The notes under the pieces are model-generated. The model was not told the origin of the DNA. It did no database searches and was given only the letters and a program-made list of their open reading frames with translations. A stretch of DNA of 37,308 nt. It comes from JAJYVT01 sp027339205 (GTDB lineage: Bacteria > Actinomycetota > Acidimicrobiia > Acidimicrobiales > RAAP-2). The stretch is taken from the NCBI GenBank assembly GCA_027339205.1, contig DAHWOV010000038.1, positions 1-37,308 of the forward strand, written 5' to 3'. The translations under genes and the position numbers were made by a program. Positions 23,463 through 31,496 of the stretch are shown in pieces. Every line of letters starts with the position of its first letter. Within the stretch, counting starts at the first letter, position 1.

Positions 23463-25460
23463 TCAGGGCGTGAAGAGCGTCCTGTCGTGGAGCGGCGCTG
23501 CTCGCCGCATCGCCTGCCGCACGCTCGCCGCCACCCCGGGGCCGTCGAGCCCGAGCTCCGCGAGGATCGCGTCGGGCTTGTCGTGGGGGAGGTAGGCGCG
23601 GGGGATCCCGAGGATCCTGATCGCCGGCGCCTCACGGTCCGTCTCGTCGGCCGCGCGGCCGACGGCGTCGGCGAGGAAGGACCCCGCGCCGCCCGTCGCC
23701 AGCCCGTCCTCTGCGGTCACGACGAGCCGGTGACGCGCAGCGTCGTCGATCATGGCCTCGTCGGGCGGGCTGACCGCCCGCACGTCCCAGACCGTCGCGT
23801 CGATCCCTGTGGCCGCGAGCTCCTCCGCCGCGGCCGCGCACGCCTCGAGGAGCTTGCCGACCCCAAGGAGGCACACCGACCCGTCGCCTTGGCGCACGAG
23901 GCGGGCGTCGAGCCCGCAGCCGGCTTCCGCGTGGCGTGCCGGGGCGGTGGCAGGGAAGCGGATGGTCGCCGGACCGTCAAGCTCGACGGCCGTCTCGAGC
24001 ATCGCCTCGAGGTCCTCGGCGCTCGAGGGCGCGAGCACGGTCATGCCGGGGACCGCGAGCGACAGCACGAGGTCGAAGATCCCGTGGTGGCTCGGGCCGT
24101 TCTCCCCCGTGATCCCCGCCCGGTCGAGGGCGAAGACCACCGGCAAGCGGTGCAGCCCGACGTCGAGGTTCATCTGGTCGAAGGCGCGCGACAAGAAGGT
24201 CGAGTAGACCGCCACGACCGGGTGCAGGCCCCCCATCGCCATGCCGGCGGCGGCGGTGACCTCGTGCTGCTCGGCGATCCCCACGTCGAAGAAGCGATCG
24301 GGGAAGCGCGCCTGGAAGGCGAGCAAGCCGGTCGGCCCGGGCATCGCCGCGGTGAGCGCGACCACGTCCGGCCGCCGCTCGGCGATGCGGATGAGGGCCC
24401 GCGCGAAGGCGTCGGTGTAGGTGGGCGCCGGGGACGCCGAGCCGTCCGGAGCAGACGTGGCCGGGGGGGGCGTGCGCACGCTTCCCACAGCTGGGGTCGG
24501 GGGGCTTGGAGCCGGAGCCCCGGCCTGTGCGCGCCCAGTCGCCTTCACGTCGTGGAGGCACTGCACTTCGTCCTCTTCGGCCGGTGCGTAGCCCCTGCCC
24601 TTCTGGGTGAGCACGTGCACCACGATCGGCCCGTCCCACCCGGCGGCGTGCAGGAGCGCCTGCTCGGTCTGCGCGACGTCGTGGCCGTCGATCGGGCCCG
24701 CGTACCGGACGCCCAGGGCCTCGAAGAAGGTGTGCGGGGAGACGACCTCGCGCAGCGCCGTGGTGAGGCCGTGCACGCCGCTGTAGGCGAGGTCGCCGAC
24801 GCCGGGGAGGTCGCGCAGCATGTGGCGCAGCCGCTCGCGCGTCTGGACATAGGTCGGGTTGAGCCGCAGGGACGTCACCCCGCGCGAGAGCAGCGAGACC
24901 GTCGGCGCGTACGACCGTCCGTTGTCATTGAGCACCACGAGCACCCGCCGGCCCGAGTGGCCGAGGTTGTTGAGCGCCTCGTACGCCATGCCGCCGGTGA
25001 GGGCCCCGTCGCCGACGACGGCGACGACGTGCCGGTCCCCACCTGAGCCGACGAGCTGACCGTCGAGCGCCCAGGCGCTCGCGAGACCGTGCGCGTACGA
25101 AAGGACGGTGGACGCGTGGCTGTTCTCGATCCAGTCGTGGTCCGACTCATTGCGGTTCGGGTAGCCCGACAGACCCCCCTTCTGGCGCAGCGAGCGGAAG
25201 CCGTAGCGGCGGCCCGTGACGAGCTTGTGGATGTACGCCTGGTGGCCGGTGTCCCAGAGGACCGCGTCCCGGGGCGACTCGAAGACCCGGTGGAGCGCGA
25301 GCGTCAGCTCGACGACCCCAAGGTTCGATCCCAGGTGGCCGCCGGTGGTCGTGACCGACTCGACGATGAAGGCGCGGATCTCCCCGGCGAGGGTCGCGAG
25401 CTCCTCGGGGGTGAGGGACCGGAGGTCGGCTGGGGTCTCGATGCGGGGAAGGATCGTCAT
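23463..25460 (-). CDS. dxs: 1-deoxy-D-xylulose-5-phosphate synthase
   Basis: 665 aa. TPP-dependent transketolase-like enzyme condensing pyruvate and glyceraldehyde 3-phosphate, the first step of the MEP isoprenoid pathway. Visible: GGHLGSNLGVVELTLALH near the N-terminus, GDGALTGGMAYEALNN (TPP/Mg2+ site), YAGPIDGHD, the central region FFDVGIAEQHEVTAAAGMA, and DRAGITGENGPSHHG. The linker between the two halves (about 315-350) is Pro/Ala-rich. ATG 25460 is chosen; a start at 25505 would add 15 atypical residues. Convergent with the nucleotidyltransferase (5-bp gap). No other MEP gene is in the window. Confidence 0.96.
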   Translation of the reverse strand: MTILPRIETPADLRSLTPEELATLAGEIRAFIVESVTTTGGHLGSNLGVVELTLALHRVFESPRDAVLWDTGHQAYIHKLVTGRRYGFRSLRQKGGLSGYPNRNESDHDWIENSHASTVLSYAHGLASAWALDGQLVGSGGDRHVVAVVGDGALTGGMAYEALNNLGHSGRRVLVVLNDNGRSYAPTVSLLSRGVTSLRLNPTYVQTRERLRHMLRDLPGVGDLAYSGVHGLTTALREVVSPHTFFEALGVRYAGPIDGHDVAQTEQALLHAAGWDGPIVVHVLTQKGRGYAPAEEDEVQCLHDVKATGRAQAGAPAPSPPTPAVGSVRTPPPATSAPDGSASPAPTYTDAFARALIRIAERRPDVVALTAAMPGPTGLLAFQARFPDRFFDVGIAEQHEVTAAAGMAMGGLHPVVAVYSTFLSRAFDQMNLDVGLHRLPVVFALDRAGITGENGPSHHGIFDLVLSLAVPGMTVLAPSSAEDLEAMLETAVELDGPATIRFPATAPARHAEAGCGLDARLVRQGDGSVCLLGVGKLLEACAAAAEELAATGIDATVWDVRAVSPPDEAMIDDAARHRLVVTAEDGLATGGAGSFLADAVGRAADETDREAPAIRILGIPRAYLPHDKPDAILAELGLDGPGVAASVRQAMRRAAPLHDRTLFTP

Positions 25461-25539
25461 CACGAGCGAGCACCGTGCCGGGGAAAGTCCGGCCGCAGCG
25501 TCCACGCTAGCTGTTCTGCGCTTCCGGGCCGCGTCACGC

Positions 25540-26088
25540 TCACTCGGAGGCGCAGGTCTGTGGTCCGGCGGCCCGGGCGTCCCCGGGAGTGGGGCCGGCG
25601 GCGCGGGTGGCGCCCGTGCCGGGGGGGCACTCTTCGGTGGGGACGGGCTGGTCGACGCAGCGTGCCTTCGCCAGGAACGCCAGGCGCTGCACCACGACCC
25701 GGGTGAGCCTTCCGGCCGCGACGAGGGCGGCCCGGTCGTCCGCCACCAGCGCGACCGAGAGCGTGAAGACGAGGCGCCGGCCCTCGACCTTCTCGAGCGT
25801 CGCCTCAGCCCGCACGGTGGAGCCCACCGACACCGGCAGGAGATGGTCGAACTGCACGCGCGAGGCGACGCTCGTCGTGCCGGAAAGGAGGCGGCCGTCG
25901 AGCGCTCGGCAGCTGGCTTCCTCGCAGAGCGCGACGAGCCTCGGCGTGCCGAGCACCGGCACGTCCCCCGAGTGGAGGCTCATCGCGGTGTCGGCCTCGG
26001 TCACCGTCAGCGACGACGACGCGCTCAGTCCCGCGTGCAGCGCGGGGAGCGTGCGGGGCGCTGCCGTCCGGGCTGCGGTGCGAGGCAT
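25540..26088 (-). CDS. FlK-like hotdog thioesterase
   Basis: 182 aa. The hotdog-fold core (about 18-145) has GTPRLVALCEEASCRALDGRLLSGTTSVASRVQFDHLLPVSVGSTVRAEATL, close to the fluoroacetyl-CoA thioesterase (FlK) family found widely in bacteria; the threonine and glutamate of the active site are in GTPRLVALCEE. The substrate is an unknown acyl-CoA, not necessarily fluoroacetyl-CoA. A 35-residue Pro/Gly/Ala tail with three Cys is unusual. It is divergent from tldD; a TATCGT box (26096-26101) is 7 nt before ATG 26088, so it is likely leaderless. Confidence 0.8.
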   Translation of the reverse strand: MPRTAARTAAPRTLPALHAGLSASSSLTVTEADTAMSLHSGDVPVLGTPRLVALCEEASCRALDGRLLSGTTSVASRVQFDHLLPVSVGSTVRAEATLEKVEGRRLVFTLSVALVADDRAALVAAGRLTRVVVQRLAFLAKARCVDQPVPTEECPPGTGATRAAGPTPGDARAAGPQTCASE

Positions 26089-26093
26089 GACCA

Positions 26094-26102
26094 GTACGAT
26101 AC
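26094..26102. promoter_or_regulatory. Shared -10 element of divergent leaderless promoters
   Basis: GTACGATAC (26094-26102) reads TACGAT on the plus strand, 7 nt before tldD GTG 26108, and TATCGT on the minus strand, 7 nt before the thioesterase ATG 26088. The two -10 hexamers overlap by five bases. No clear -35 is seen on either side. Confidence 0.65.
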
Positions 26103-26107
26103 CGCCC

Positions 26108-27574
26108 GTGCCCCAGACCCCTGAGAACGCATCGCGTGCGAACGCATCGCGTGCGAACGCATCGGGCGACCGCAGGCCTGTCGCGCCGCTTGTCGATCCC
26201 GCCGTCTTGGAGCGGGTCCTCGCGGCCGCCGTACGCCGGGGCGGCGACATGGCGGAGGTGTTCGTCGAGGATCGCGAGCTGTCGGGCGCCTCGCTCGACG
26301 ACCGCAAGGTCGAAGAGCTTTCCTCGGGGAGAGAGCGCGGCGCGGGAATCCGGGTCGTCGTCGGAGAGACGACCGGCTTCGCCCATACCGCCGACCTGAG
26401 CGAGCCCGGGCTCCTCCGGGCGGCTGAGGCCGCGGCCGCGGTGGCGAGGCGGGGCGGCGGCGGGGTCAGGCGTGTCGCGCTGGGACCCCGCCGAGCTGAG
26501 CCGTCGCGCGCAGAGGTGCTGCCGGCGAGCGTGGCCAAAGCGCGCAAGCTCGAGCTGCTCGCGCGCGCCGACGACGCCGCGCGTGCGGCAGGCGGCCAGA
26601 TCACCCAGGTCCAGGTCGGCTACGGCGACTCGCGCCGGCGCGTGCTCGTCGCCAGCACCGAGGGCGTGCTCGCCGAGGACGACCAGGTCCGGACCAGGCT
26701 CAACGTCGTGTGCATCGCGTCGGGCGACACCGGGATGCAGACCGGCTACGAGAGCGTCGCCCGCACGGTGGGCTTCGAGCTGTTCGACCAGGTGGACGTC
26801 GACGAGATCGCCCGCACCGCCGCCCGCCGTGCCCTCGGAAAGCTGTCCGCCCGGCCCGCGCCCTCGGGCGAGGTCCCCGTCGTCCTCGCCGGGGGGTCCG
26901 GCGGGATCCTGTTCCACGAGGCGTGCGGCCACGGACTCGAGGCGGACCACATCGCAAAGGACTCCTCGGTCTACACCGGCCGGATCGGCGAGCAGGTCGC
27001 GAGCCCGCTCGTGACGCTGGTCGACGACGGGACGATCGCCGGCGAGTGGGGCAACTACGCGGTGGACGACGAAGGGCGCCGCGCGGCGCGAAACGTGCTC
27101 ATCGACCACGGCGTGCTCACCGACTACATGTGGGACTGGCTGCGGGCGCGCAAGGAGGGGCGCCGGTCGTCGGGGAACGGCCGGCGTCAGAGCTACCAGC
27201 ACCTCCCGATGGTCCGGATGACGAACACCTTCCTCTTGGCGGGCGACGAGGATCCTGAAGAGATCGTCGCCCAGACTCGCCACGGCGTGTACGTGGCGAA
27301 GCTCGGCGGCGGACAGGTCAACACCGCGACGGGAGACTTCGTCTTCGGGACGACCGAGGCGTACCTCATCGAGGACGGCCGGATCACCGAGCCGCTCCGT
27401 GACGCGAACCTTATCGGGAACGGCCCCGAGGTGCTGCGGCGGATCGACGCGGTCGCCCACGACTTCTCGATGACCCCGGGGACGTGCGGCAAGGACGGCC
27501 AGAGCGTGCCCGTGGGATGCGGTCAGGCGACGCTCCGCATCACGGGGGTGACCATCGGCGGGACGGCTGCGTGA
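26108..27574 (+). CDS. tldD: TldD metalloprotease subunit
   Basis: 488 aa. The zinc metalloprotease motif HEACGHGLEAD (270-280; HExxxH) is intact. With TldE/PmbA it forms a heterodimeric protease that removes leader peptides or degrades unfolded peptides (microcin B17 and CcdA in E. coli). Here the natural substrate is unknown. GTG 26108 follows a TACGAT box by 7 nt. The first 20 residues include an imperfect 15-nt repeat (26126-26164). Coupled to tldE by a GTGA overlap. Confidence 0.95.
   Translation: MPQTPENASRANASRANASGDRRPVAPLVDPAVLERVLAAAVRRGGDMAEVFVEDRELSGASLDDRKVEELSSGRERGAGIRVVVGETTGFAHTADLSEPGLLRAAEAAAAVARRGGGGVRRVALGPRRAEPSRAEVLPASVAKARKLELLARADDAARAAGGQITQVQVGYGDSRRRVLVASTEGVLAEDDQVRTRLNVVCIASGDTGMQTGYESVARTVGFELFDQVDVDEIARTAARRALGKLSARPAPSGEVPVVLAGGSGGILFHEACGHGLEADHIAKDSSVYTGRIGEQVASPLVTLVDDGTIAGEWGNYAVDDEGRRAARNVLIDHGVLTDYMWDWLRARKEGRRSSGNGRRQSYQHLPMVRMTNTFLLAGDEDPEEIVAQTRHGVYVAKLGGGQVNTATGDFVFGTTEAYLIEDGRITEPLRDANLIGNGPEVLRRIDAVAHDFSMTPGTCGKDGQSVPVGCGQATLRITGVTIGGTAA
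26126..26164. repeat. 15-nt tandem repeat in tldD 5' end
   Basis: AACGCATCGCGTGCG is repeated at 26126-26140 and 26141-26155 with a third partial copy to 26164, encoding NASRA repeats in the N-terminus of TldD. Confidence 0.85.
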
Positions 27575-28932
27575 GCGAGCTCCTCGACCTTGCCAGGTCG
27601 GTCGTCGACCGGGCGCGTCCCGGCGAAGGCGTCGAGGCCTACGTCGCGCGCGGCCACGACACCGACGTGCGCGCGTACGGCGGGGAGATCGAGCAGCTCT
27701 CGTCGGCGAGCTCCGCGGGCATCGGCGTCCGGGTGGTGCTCGACGGCGCGGACGGCGAGGGAAGCCGCGTCGGCTTCGCGTGGGCGGGCTCCCTCGAGCC
27801 CCAGGTCGTCGAAGCGGTGCTCGACGACGCCCGCGACAACGCGACCTACGCCACGCCCGACCCGCACGTGGCGCTCGCCGTCCCCGACGGGGTGGAGCCT
27901 GCCGTGCTCGACCTGTGGGACCCCTCCTTTGGGACCGTGTCGACCGACGAGAAGGTGCAGATGGCCCTCGAGCTCGAGCGGATGGCCCGGGGCGCGGACC
28001 CCCGCGTGCGCCAGGTGGACTCTGCGGACTACGGCGACGCGAGCGTGGAGGTGGCGCTCGCGTCGACGACCGGGATCCGCGCGGTGAGCCGGCGGACCTC
28101 CGCGTACGTCTCGGTGTCGGCGATCGCGGGCGACGGGGCGCAGTCCCAGACCGGCAGCGGCTTCAGCGTGGGCAGGTCCGCGACGGCGCTCGACCTGGGG
28201 CGGGCCGCAGACGACGCCGTCGTGCGCGCGGTGCGCCTCCTCGGCGCGGGCAAGATCCGCTCGGGACGCGTCGTCGCCGTCTTCGACCCGCGGGTGGTGA
28301 CGACCCTCCTCTCGATCGTGGCCGGCGCCCTTTCCGGAGAGGCCGTCGTGAAGGGGCGGTCCTTCTTCGCCGGGAGGCTGGGGGAGGAGGTCGCCAGCCC
28401 GGGCGTGACGCTCGTCGACGACCCCACCGACCCCCGCGCCTTCGGCGCATCGGCGTTCGACGGAGAGGGGCTCGCATGCCGTCGCAACGTCCTCATCGAC
28501 GAAGGCGTGCTGCGCGCCTTCGTCTACGACAGCGTGTCGGCGCGGCGCGCCGGCACGCTGTCGACTGGGTCCGCGGTGCGCGGCGGGTACGCGGGCACGC
28601 CCGGGGCTGGTTGCCGGGCGCTCGTCCTCTCGCCAGGGGCGCTGGACCAGACGGGGATCCTGAAGGCGGTGGGCGAGGGCCTGTTCGTCCAGTCGGTCAC
28701 CGGCGTCCACTCGGGCGTCAACCCGGTGAGCGGCGACTTCTCGGTCGGTGCAGAGGGTCTCATGATCCGCACAGGCGCGCTGGCCGAGCCGGTGCGCGAG
28801 GTGACGGTCGCCTCGACGCTCCAGCGCATGCTCCGCTCCGTGCTCCACGTCGGCTCGGACCTGGAGTGGCTCCCGGGGAACGCGGCCGGCCAGACGCTCG
28901 CGATCGGGGACATGCAGGTCAGCGGGAGCTGA
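27571..28932 (+). CDS. tldE: TldE/PmbA-type metalloprotease partner
   Basis: 453 aa. Same fold as TldD but without HExxxH, as expected for the TldE (PmbA) subunit. Family segments SAIAGDGAQSQTGSGFSVGR and VTGVHSGVNPVSGDFSVGAEGLMI are present. Start GTG 27571 overlaps the tldD stop (GTGA), giving translational coupling and equal dosing of the heterodimer. No peptide substrate gene is obvious nearby. Confidence 0.93.
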   Translation: MSELLDLARSVVDRARPGEGVEAYVARGHDTDVRAYGGEIEQLSSASSAGIGVRVVLDGADGEGSRVGFAWAGSLEPQVVEAVLDDARDNATYATPDPHVALAVPDGVEPAVLDLWDPSFGTVSTDEKVQMALELERMARGADPRVRQVDSADYGDASVEVALASTTGIRAVSRRTSAYVSVSAIAGDGAQSQTGSGFSVGRSATALDLGRAADDAVVRAVRLLGAGKIRSGRVVAVFDPRVVTTLLSIVAGALSGEAVVKGRSFFAGRLGEEVASPGVTLVDDPTDPRAFGASAFDGEGLACRRNVLIDEGVLRAFVYDSVSARRAGTLSTGSAVRGGYAGTPGAGCRALVLSPGALDQTGILKAVGEGLFVQSVTGVHSGVNPVSGDFSVGAEGLMIRTGALAEPVREVTVASTLQRMLRSVLHVGSDLEWLPGNAAGQTLAIGDMQVSGS

Positions 28933-28986
28933 CCCGAGCCCACGACCCTCACCCGCCGGCGCAGGCGGTCGGGGAGGTCGCGCCGC

Positions 28987-29361
28987 TCAGCCCGCGGCTG
29001 CCGCCGCGCTCGAGGCGCCCGAGGCGCCCGAGGAGATGGGGGCCGAGGTGGGGGTGCTCGACCCTGCTGCGGCGGAGTCGCCCCCAGAGGACGACGAGGC
29101 TGCGTCCTTCTTGGGCGCGTCTGCCTTGTCCTTGCCGTTCTCCCCGGCGGCCTTCTCGCCCGACGTGCTCTTGGCGCTGGAGCCGTTCCGGTTGTCGGTG
29201 CGGTAGAAGCCGCTGCCCTTCAAGACGATGCCGATGGAGCCGAACACCTTGCGGAGGCTGCCGCCGCAGCTCGGGCACGTGGAGAGCGGCTCGTCGGAGA
29301 ACGACTGGAAGATCTCGACATGGTGCCCGCAGCTCGTGCACGCGTACTCGTACGTTGGCAT
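28987..29361 (-). CDS. FmdB-type zinc ribbon protein with disordered tail, CIRCE-controlled
   Basis: 124 aa. MPTYEYACTSCGHHVEIFQS and STCPSCGG form the FmdB zinc ribbon (two CxxC pairs, Cys near 8, 11, 28, 31), with the family VLKGSGFYRTDNR ending at about residue 60. The remaining 60 residues are Ser/Ala/Lys/Gly-rich and probably disordered. FmdB-like proteins are called regulatory but their role is unclear. Its transcript has a complete CIRCE operator at 29412-29438 overlapping a TAGGAT -10, so it is a probable HrcA target. Translation start has GGGAGAGG close upstream. Confidence 0.85.
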   Translation of the reverse strand: MPTYEYACTSCGHHVEIFQSFSDEPLSTCPSCGGSLRKVFGSIGIVLKGSGFYRTDNRNGSSAKSTSGEKAAGENGKDKADAPKKDAASSSSGGDSAAAGSSTPTSAPISSGASGASSAAAAAG

Positions 29362-29411
29362 GGACCTCTCCCTCGCCGTCCACTCCGCCGGCGCCGCCGG
29401 CATCGACCATG

Positions 29412-29438
29412 TTGGCACTCTCTGCCTTCGAGTGCCAA
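29412..29438 (-). promoter_or_regulatory. Second CIRCE operator, upstream of the FmdB-type gene
   Basis: TTGGCACTC (29412-29420), 9-nt spacer, GAGTGCCAA (29430-29438): full CIRCE symmetry, with arms one base longer than in the hrcA copy. A minus-strand TAGGAT (29438-29443) abuts it, so the transcript would start inside the operator, the usual CIRCE geometry. The next minus-strand ATG is at 29361. Confidence 0.9.
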
Positions 29439-29564
29439 TCCTAGCGGCTGGTGCGTCGTCTCCGGTCGCATCCGGCGTGCGAAGAGGGCGCCGCCAACCC
29501 CACTCGAGGTGCCACGCGGCACTGCGGCTGCGAGGTGCCTCCGCCCTCGTCCTAGACTTCGCCT

Positions 29565-30068
29565 GTGGCCGAACGCAGCCTGACCCATCTGGACCCCCTC
29601 GGCGGCGCCCGCATGGTCGACGTCAGCCCGAGGGAGCCGACCCATCGCCGCGCGCTCGCCCGCTGCCGCGTGTGGATGCTCCCGGAGACGACGACCCAGG
29701 TGGCGAACAACGCGATCACCAAGGGGGACGTGCTGGCGGCCGCCCGCATCGCCGGGATCCAGGCAGCGAAGCGGACCGCCGACATGATCCCGATGTGCCA
29801 CCCGGTCCTCGTGGGCTCGGTCGCGGTCAACTTCTCGATCGGCGACGACTACGTGGAGGTGGAGGCCCAGGTGGAGACCGTCGACCGGACCGGGGTCGAG
29901 ATGGAGGCGCTGACGGCGTGCACCGTGGCAGCGCTCACCGTCTACGACATGTGCAAGTCGGCGGACCGGTCGATGACGATCGCCGACGTCGCGTTGTGGG
30001 AGAAGTCGGGTGGGCGCTCCGGACCGTGGCGGCGCAGCGACCTCTCCGGCGACGCCCACGCCCGCTGA
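29565..30068 (+). CDS. moaC: Cyclic pyranopterin monophosphate synthase MoaC
   Basis: 167 aa. Family motifs ARMVDVSPREPTHRRALA, KRTADMIPMCHPVLVG, GVEMEALTACTVAALTVYDMCKSADR (catalytic Lys in CKSADR). It converts the cyclised GTP product to cPMP in molybdenum cofactor synthesis. GTG 29565 lies 6 nt after TAGACT (29553-29558), a leaderless arrangement. No other Moco gene is adjacent. The Rv1355c-type protein at the left edge carries a MoeY name in mycobacteria, but that link to Moco is unproven. Confidence 0.95.
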   Translation: MAERSLTHLDPLGGARMVDVSPREPTHRRALARCRVWMLPETTTQVANNAITKGDVLAAARIAGIQAAKRTADMIPMCHPVLVGSVAVNFSIGDDYVEVEAQVETVDRTGVEMEALTACTVAALTVYDMCKSADRSMTIADVALWEKSGGRSGPWRRSDLSGDAHAR

Positions 30069-30083
30069 CCGGCGCGGGATCGA

Positions 30084-31202
30084 TCAGCGCCGGCGCCAGC
30101 CCGCCCGGGCGAAGAAGTCCGGCGTGATCGCCGGCGGCGGCGGCTCCTCCTCTGTGACCCCGCCAGGCTGTTGGTCGATCGCCAGCCCGGCGCCCGGGAC
30201 GCTCGCCGAGGCGTGGTCCTGGCGAAGGCTCTCGAACGCACGCGCGGCGTCGAAGGCACTGGCGCCTGCGTCCGGGGGTTGGACCGTGGCCTGCTGCGCG
30301 TCGACAGGGCGGACGATCGTGTAGCCGAGCGGCGGGGGCGGTGGCGCTGCGTCGAGGCCGCTGCCGAACGGGGACAGGCCCGCGCTCGGGGCCGGGTCGG
30401 TCGGCGCCCCCACGGCAGTGAAGCCCGCCGGCGGGGGCGGGGGCACCGATCCGCCGAACGGGTCCTCGACGTGGAACCCCAAAGGGGCCACGGGCGGAGG
30501 TGGCGGGGGGGGCGGAGGCGGCGCGGATGCGCCGAGGGGGCCGTCAACCTGGAAGCCGGCCGGCGGCGGCTCTTCGAACCACGCCCCTTGTTCCCCTTGT
30601 CCCCCTTGTCGCCCGAGCTGGAAGTCGGTCGACGACGACGTGTCCGCATGGAAGCCCGGAGGCGGCGGGGGCGGGGGTGGCTCGGACGCGGGTCCGGCGT
30701 CCACCCCGTTCAAGATCTGCGGTAAGGCGGCCCGCGGGTTGTCCGCGCCGTCGGGCTCGGCCTCGGGCACGTGCCAGGTGAAGGAGAGCTCGTCTGCGCC
30801 CTCGCCGACCCCTGTCGTTCCGAGGAGCGGCGCCGACGCAGCCGCGGGGTTCGTGAGCCACGAGAGCGCGGGAGGCTCGAGCGACGCGCCCTCGAGCGAC
30901 GCGCCCTCGTACGGCGCCGACGTCGCCGGGGGGAGCGCGGCACCGGCGACGTCGTTCGCCCCGCTCCCGAGCGCCCCGCTCCCCAGCGCGTTGCTCCCGA
31001 GAGCGTCGCTCCCGATTGCGGCCGGCAGCGCTCCTTGGATCCTGGCGACGAGCTCGTGCAGCTCGGACTGCGCGCGCTCGATCCGGCCCAGTCGTTGAAA
31101 GAGCTCCTCCCAGAGCCTCGCCGACGCGAGGGCGAGCGAGCGGAACAGGTCCGTCGTGTCGTCCTGCCCGTAGTCGTCGCCGTACGGACCGTGCATGGTC
31201 AT
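30084..31202 (-). CDS. Proline-rich protein with N-terminal coiled coil, next to the pilin
   Basis: 372 aa, function not recognised. ATG 31202 has AGGGGG about 5 nt upstream. Residues about 15-60 (TTDLFRSLALASARLWEELF, then RIERAQSELHELVARIQGAL) form a likely coiled coil or amphipathic helix. Most of the rest is disordered: Ala/Gly/Ser repeats (ALGSN, ALGSG, EGASLE) and at least four modules of a Pro run followed by GF or GY (PPPPGFHAD, PPPAGFQVD, PPPPVAPLGFHVED, PPPAGFTAV, PPPLGYTIV). No signal peptide or membrane segment. It is divergent from the prepilin gene, so a pilus-associated scaffold role is conceivable (inference). Confidence 0.7.
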   Translation of the reverse strand: MTMHGPYGDDYGQDDTTDLFRSLALASARLWEELFQRLGRIERAQSELHELVARIQGALPAAIGSDALGSNALGSGALGSGANDVAGAALPPATSAPYEGASLEGASLEPPALSWLTNPAAASAPLLGTTGVGEGADELSFTWHVPEAEPDGADNPRAALPQILNGVDAGPASEPPPPPPPPGFHADTSSSTDFQLGRQGGQGEQGAWFEEPPPAGFQVDGPLGASAPPPPPPPPPPVAPLGFHVEDPFGGSVPPPPPAGFTAVGAPTDPAPSAGLSPFGSGLDAAPPPPPLGYTIVRPVDAQQATVQPPDAGASAFDAARAFESLRQDHASASVPGAGLAIDQQPGGVTEEEPPPPAITPDFFARAGWRRR

Positions 31203-31399
31203 GGCATCCCCCTGCCGCTCACCGCTTCCCCATCTCTCTGCGCTCGACGCACGACGCAGCCTTTCCTCACGTGCTCGCCGTCGCCTCGATGCGCTCCCGC
31301 GCGCCAGCGTAGCTCGCGCCGGGGAGGAAATCGAGCTTCTTCGTGCACAGCCCCGCCGGTGACGAGGCGCGTCGTTTGCGCTCTCGAGGAAAACTCCAC

Positions 31400-31427
31400 T
31401 TGCGCAACGCGGATCTTGCGCTATGAT
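31400..31427 (+). promoter_or_regulatory. Pilin promoter
   Basis: TTGCGC (31400-31405), 16-bp spacer, TATGAT (31422-31427). The predicted start near 31434 gives a leader of about 60 nt with SD AAGGGG before ATG 31497. Confidence 0.75.
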
Positions 31428-31459
31428 GTCGGCACGGGTCGATGGGGACTCGTGAGCGA

Positions 31460-31475
31460 CACGTCCTAGGACGTG
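31460..31475. promoter_or_regulatory. 16-bp perfect palindrome in the pilin leader
   Basis: CACGTCCT/AGGACGTG, perfectly symmetric, between the predicted transcription start and the SD of the pilin gene. Candidate operator, or a short mRNA hairpin. Confidence 0.6.
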
Positions 31476-31496
31476 CGAACGAGAAGGGGAAACCAC

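Larger units (their letters stand above)
31203..31496. promoter_or_regulatory. Intergenic region between proline-rich gene and pilin
   Basis: 294 bp. It carries the pilin promoter (31400-31427) and a palindrome in the pilin leader (31460-31475). For the divergent minus-strand gene I see no clear promoter. There is no other coding sequence I can support here. Confidence 0.5.

Noticed and set aside
23385..25046. Plus-strand open frame opposite dxs
   Set aside because: Antisense shadow of a complete dxs with TPP motifs.
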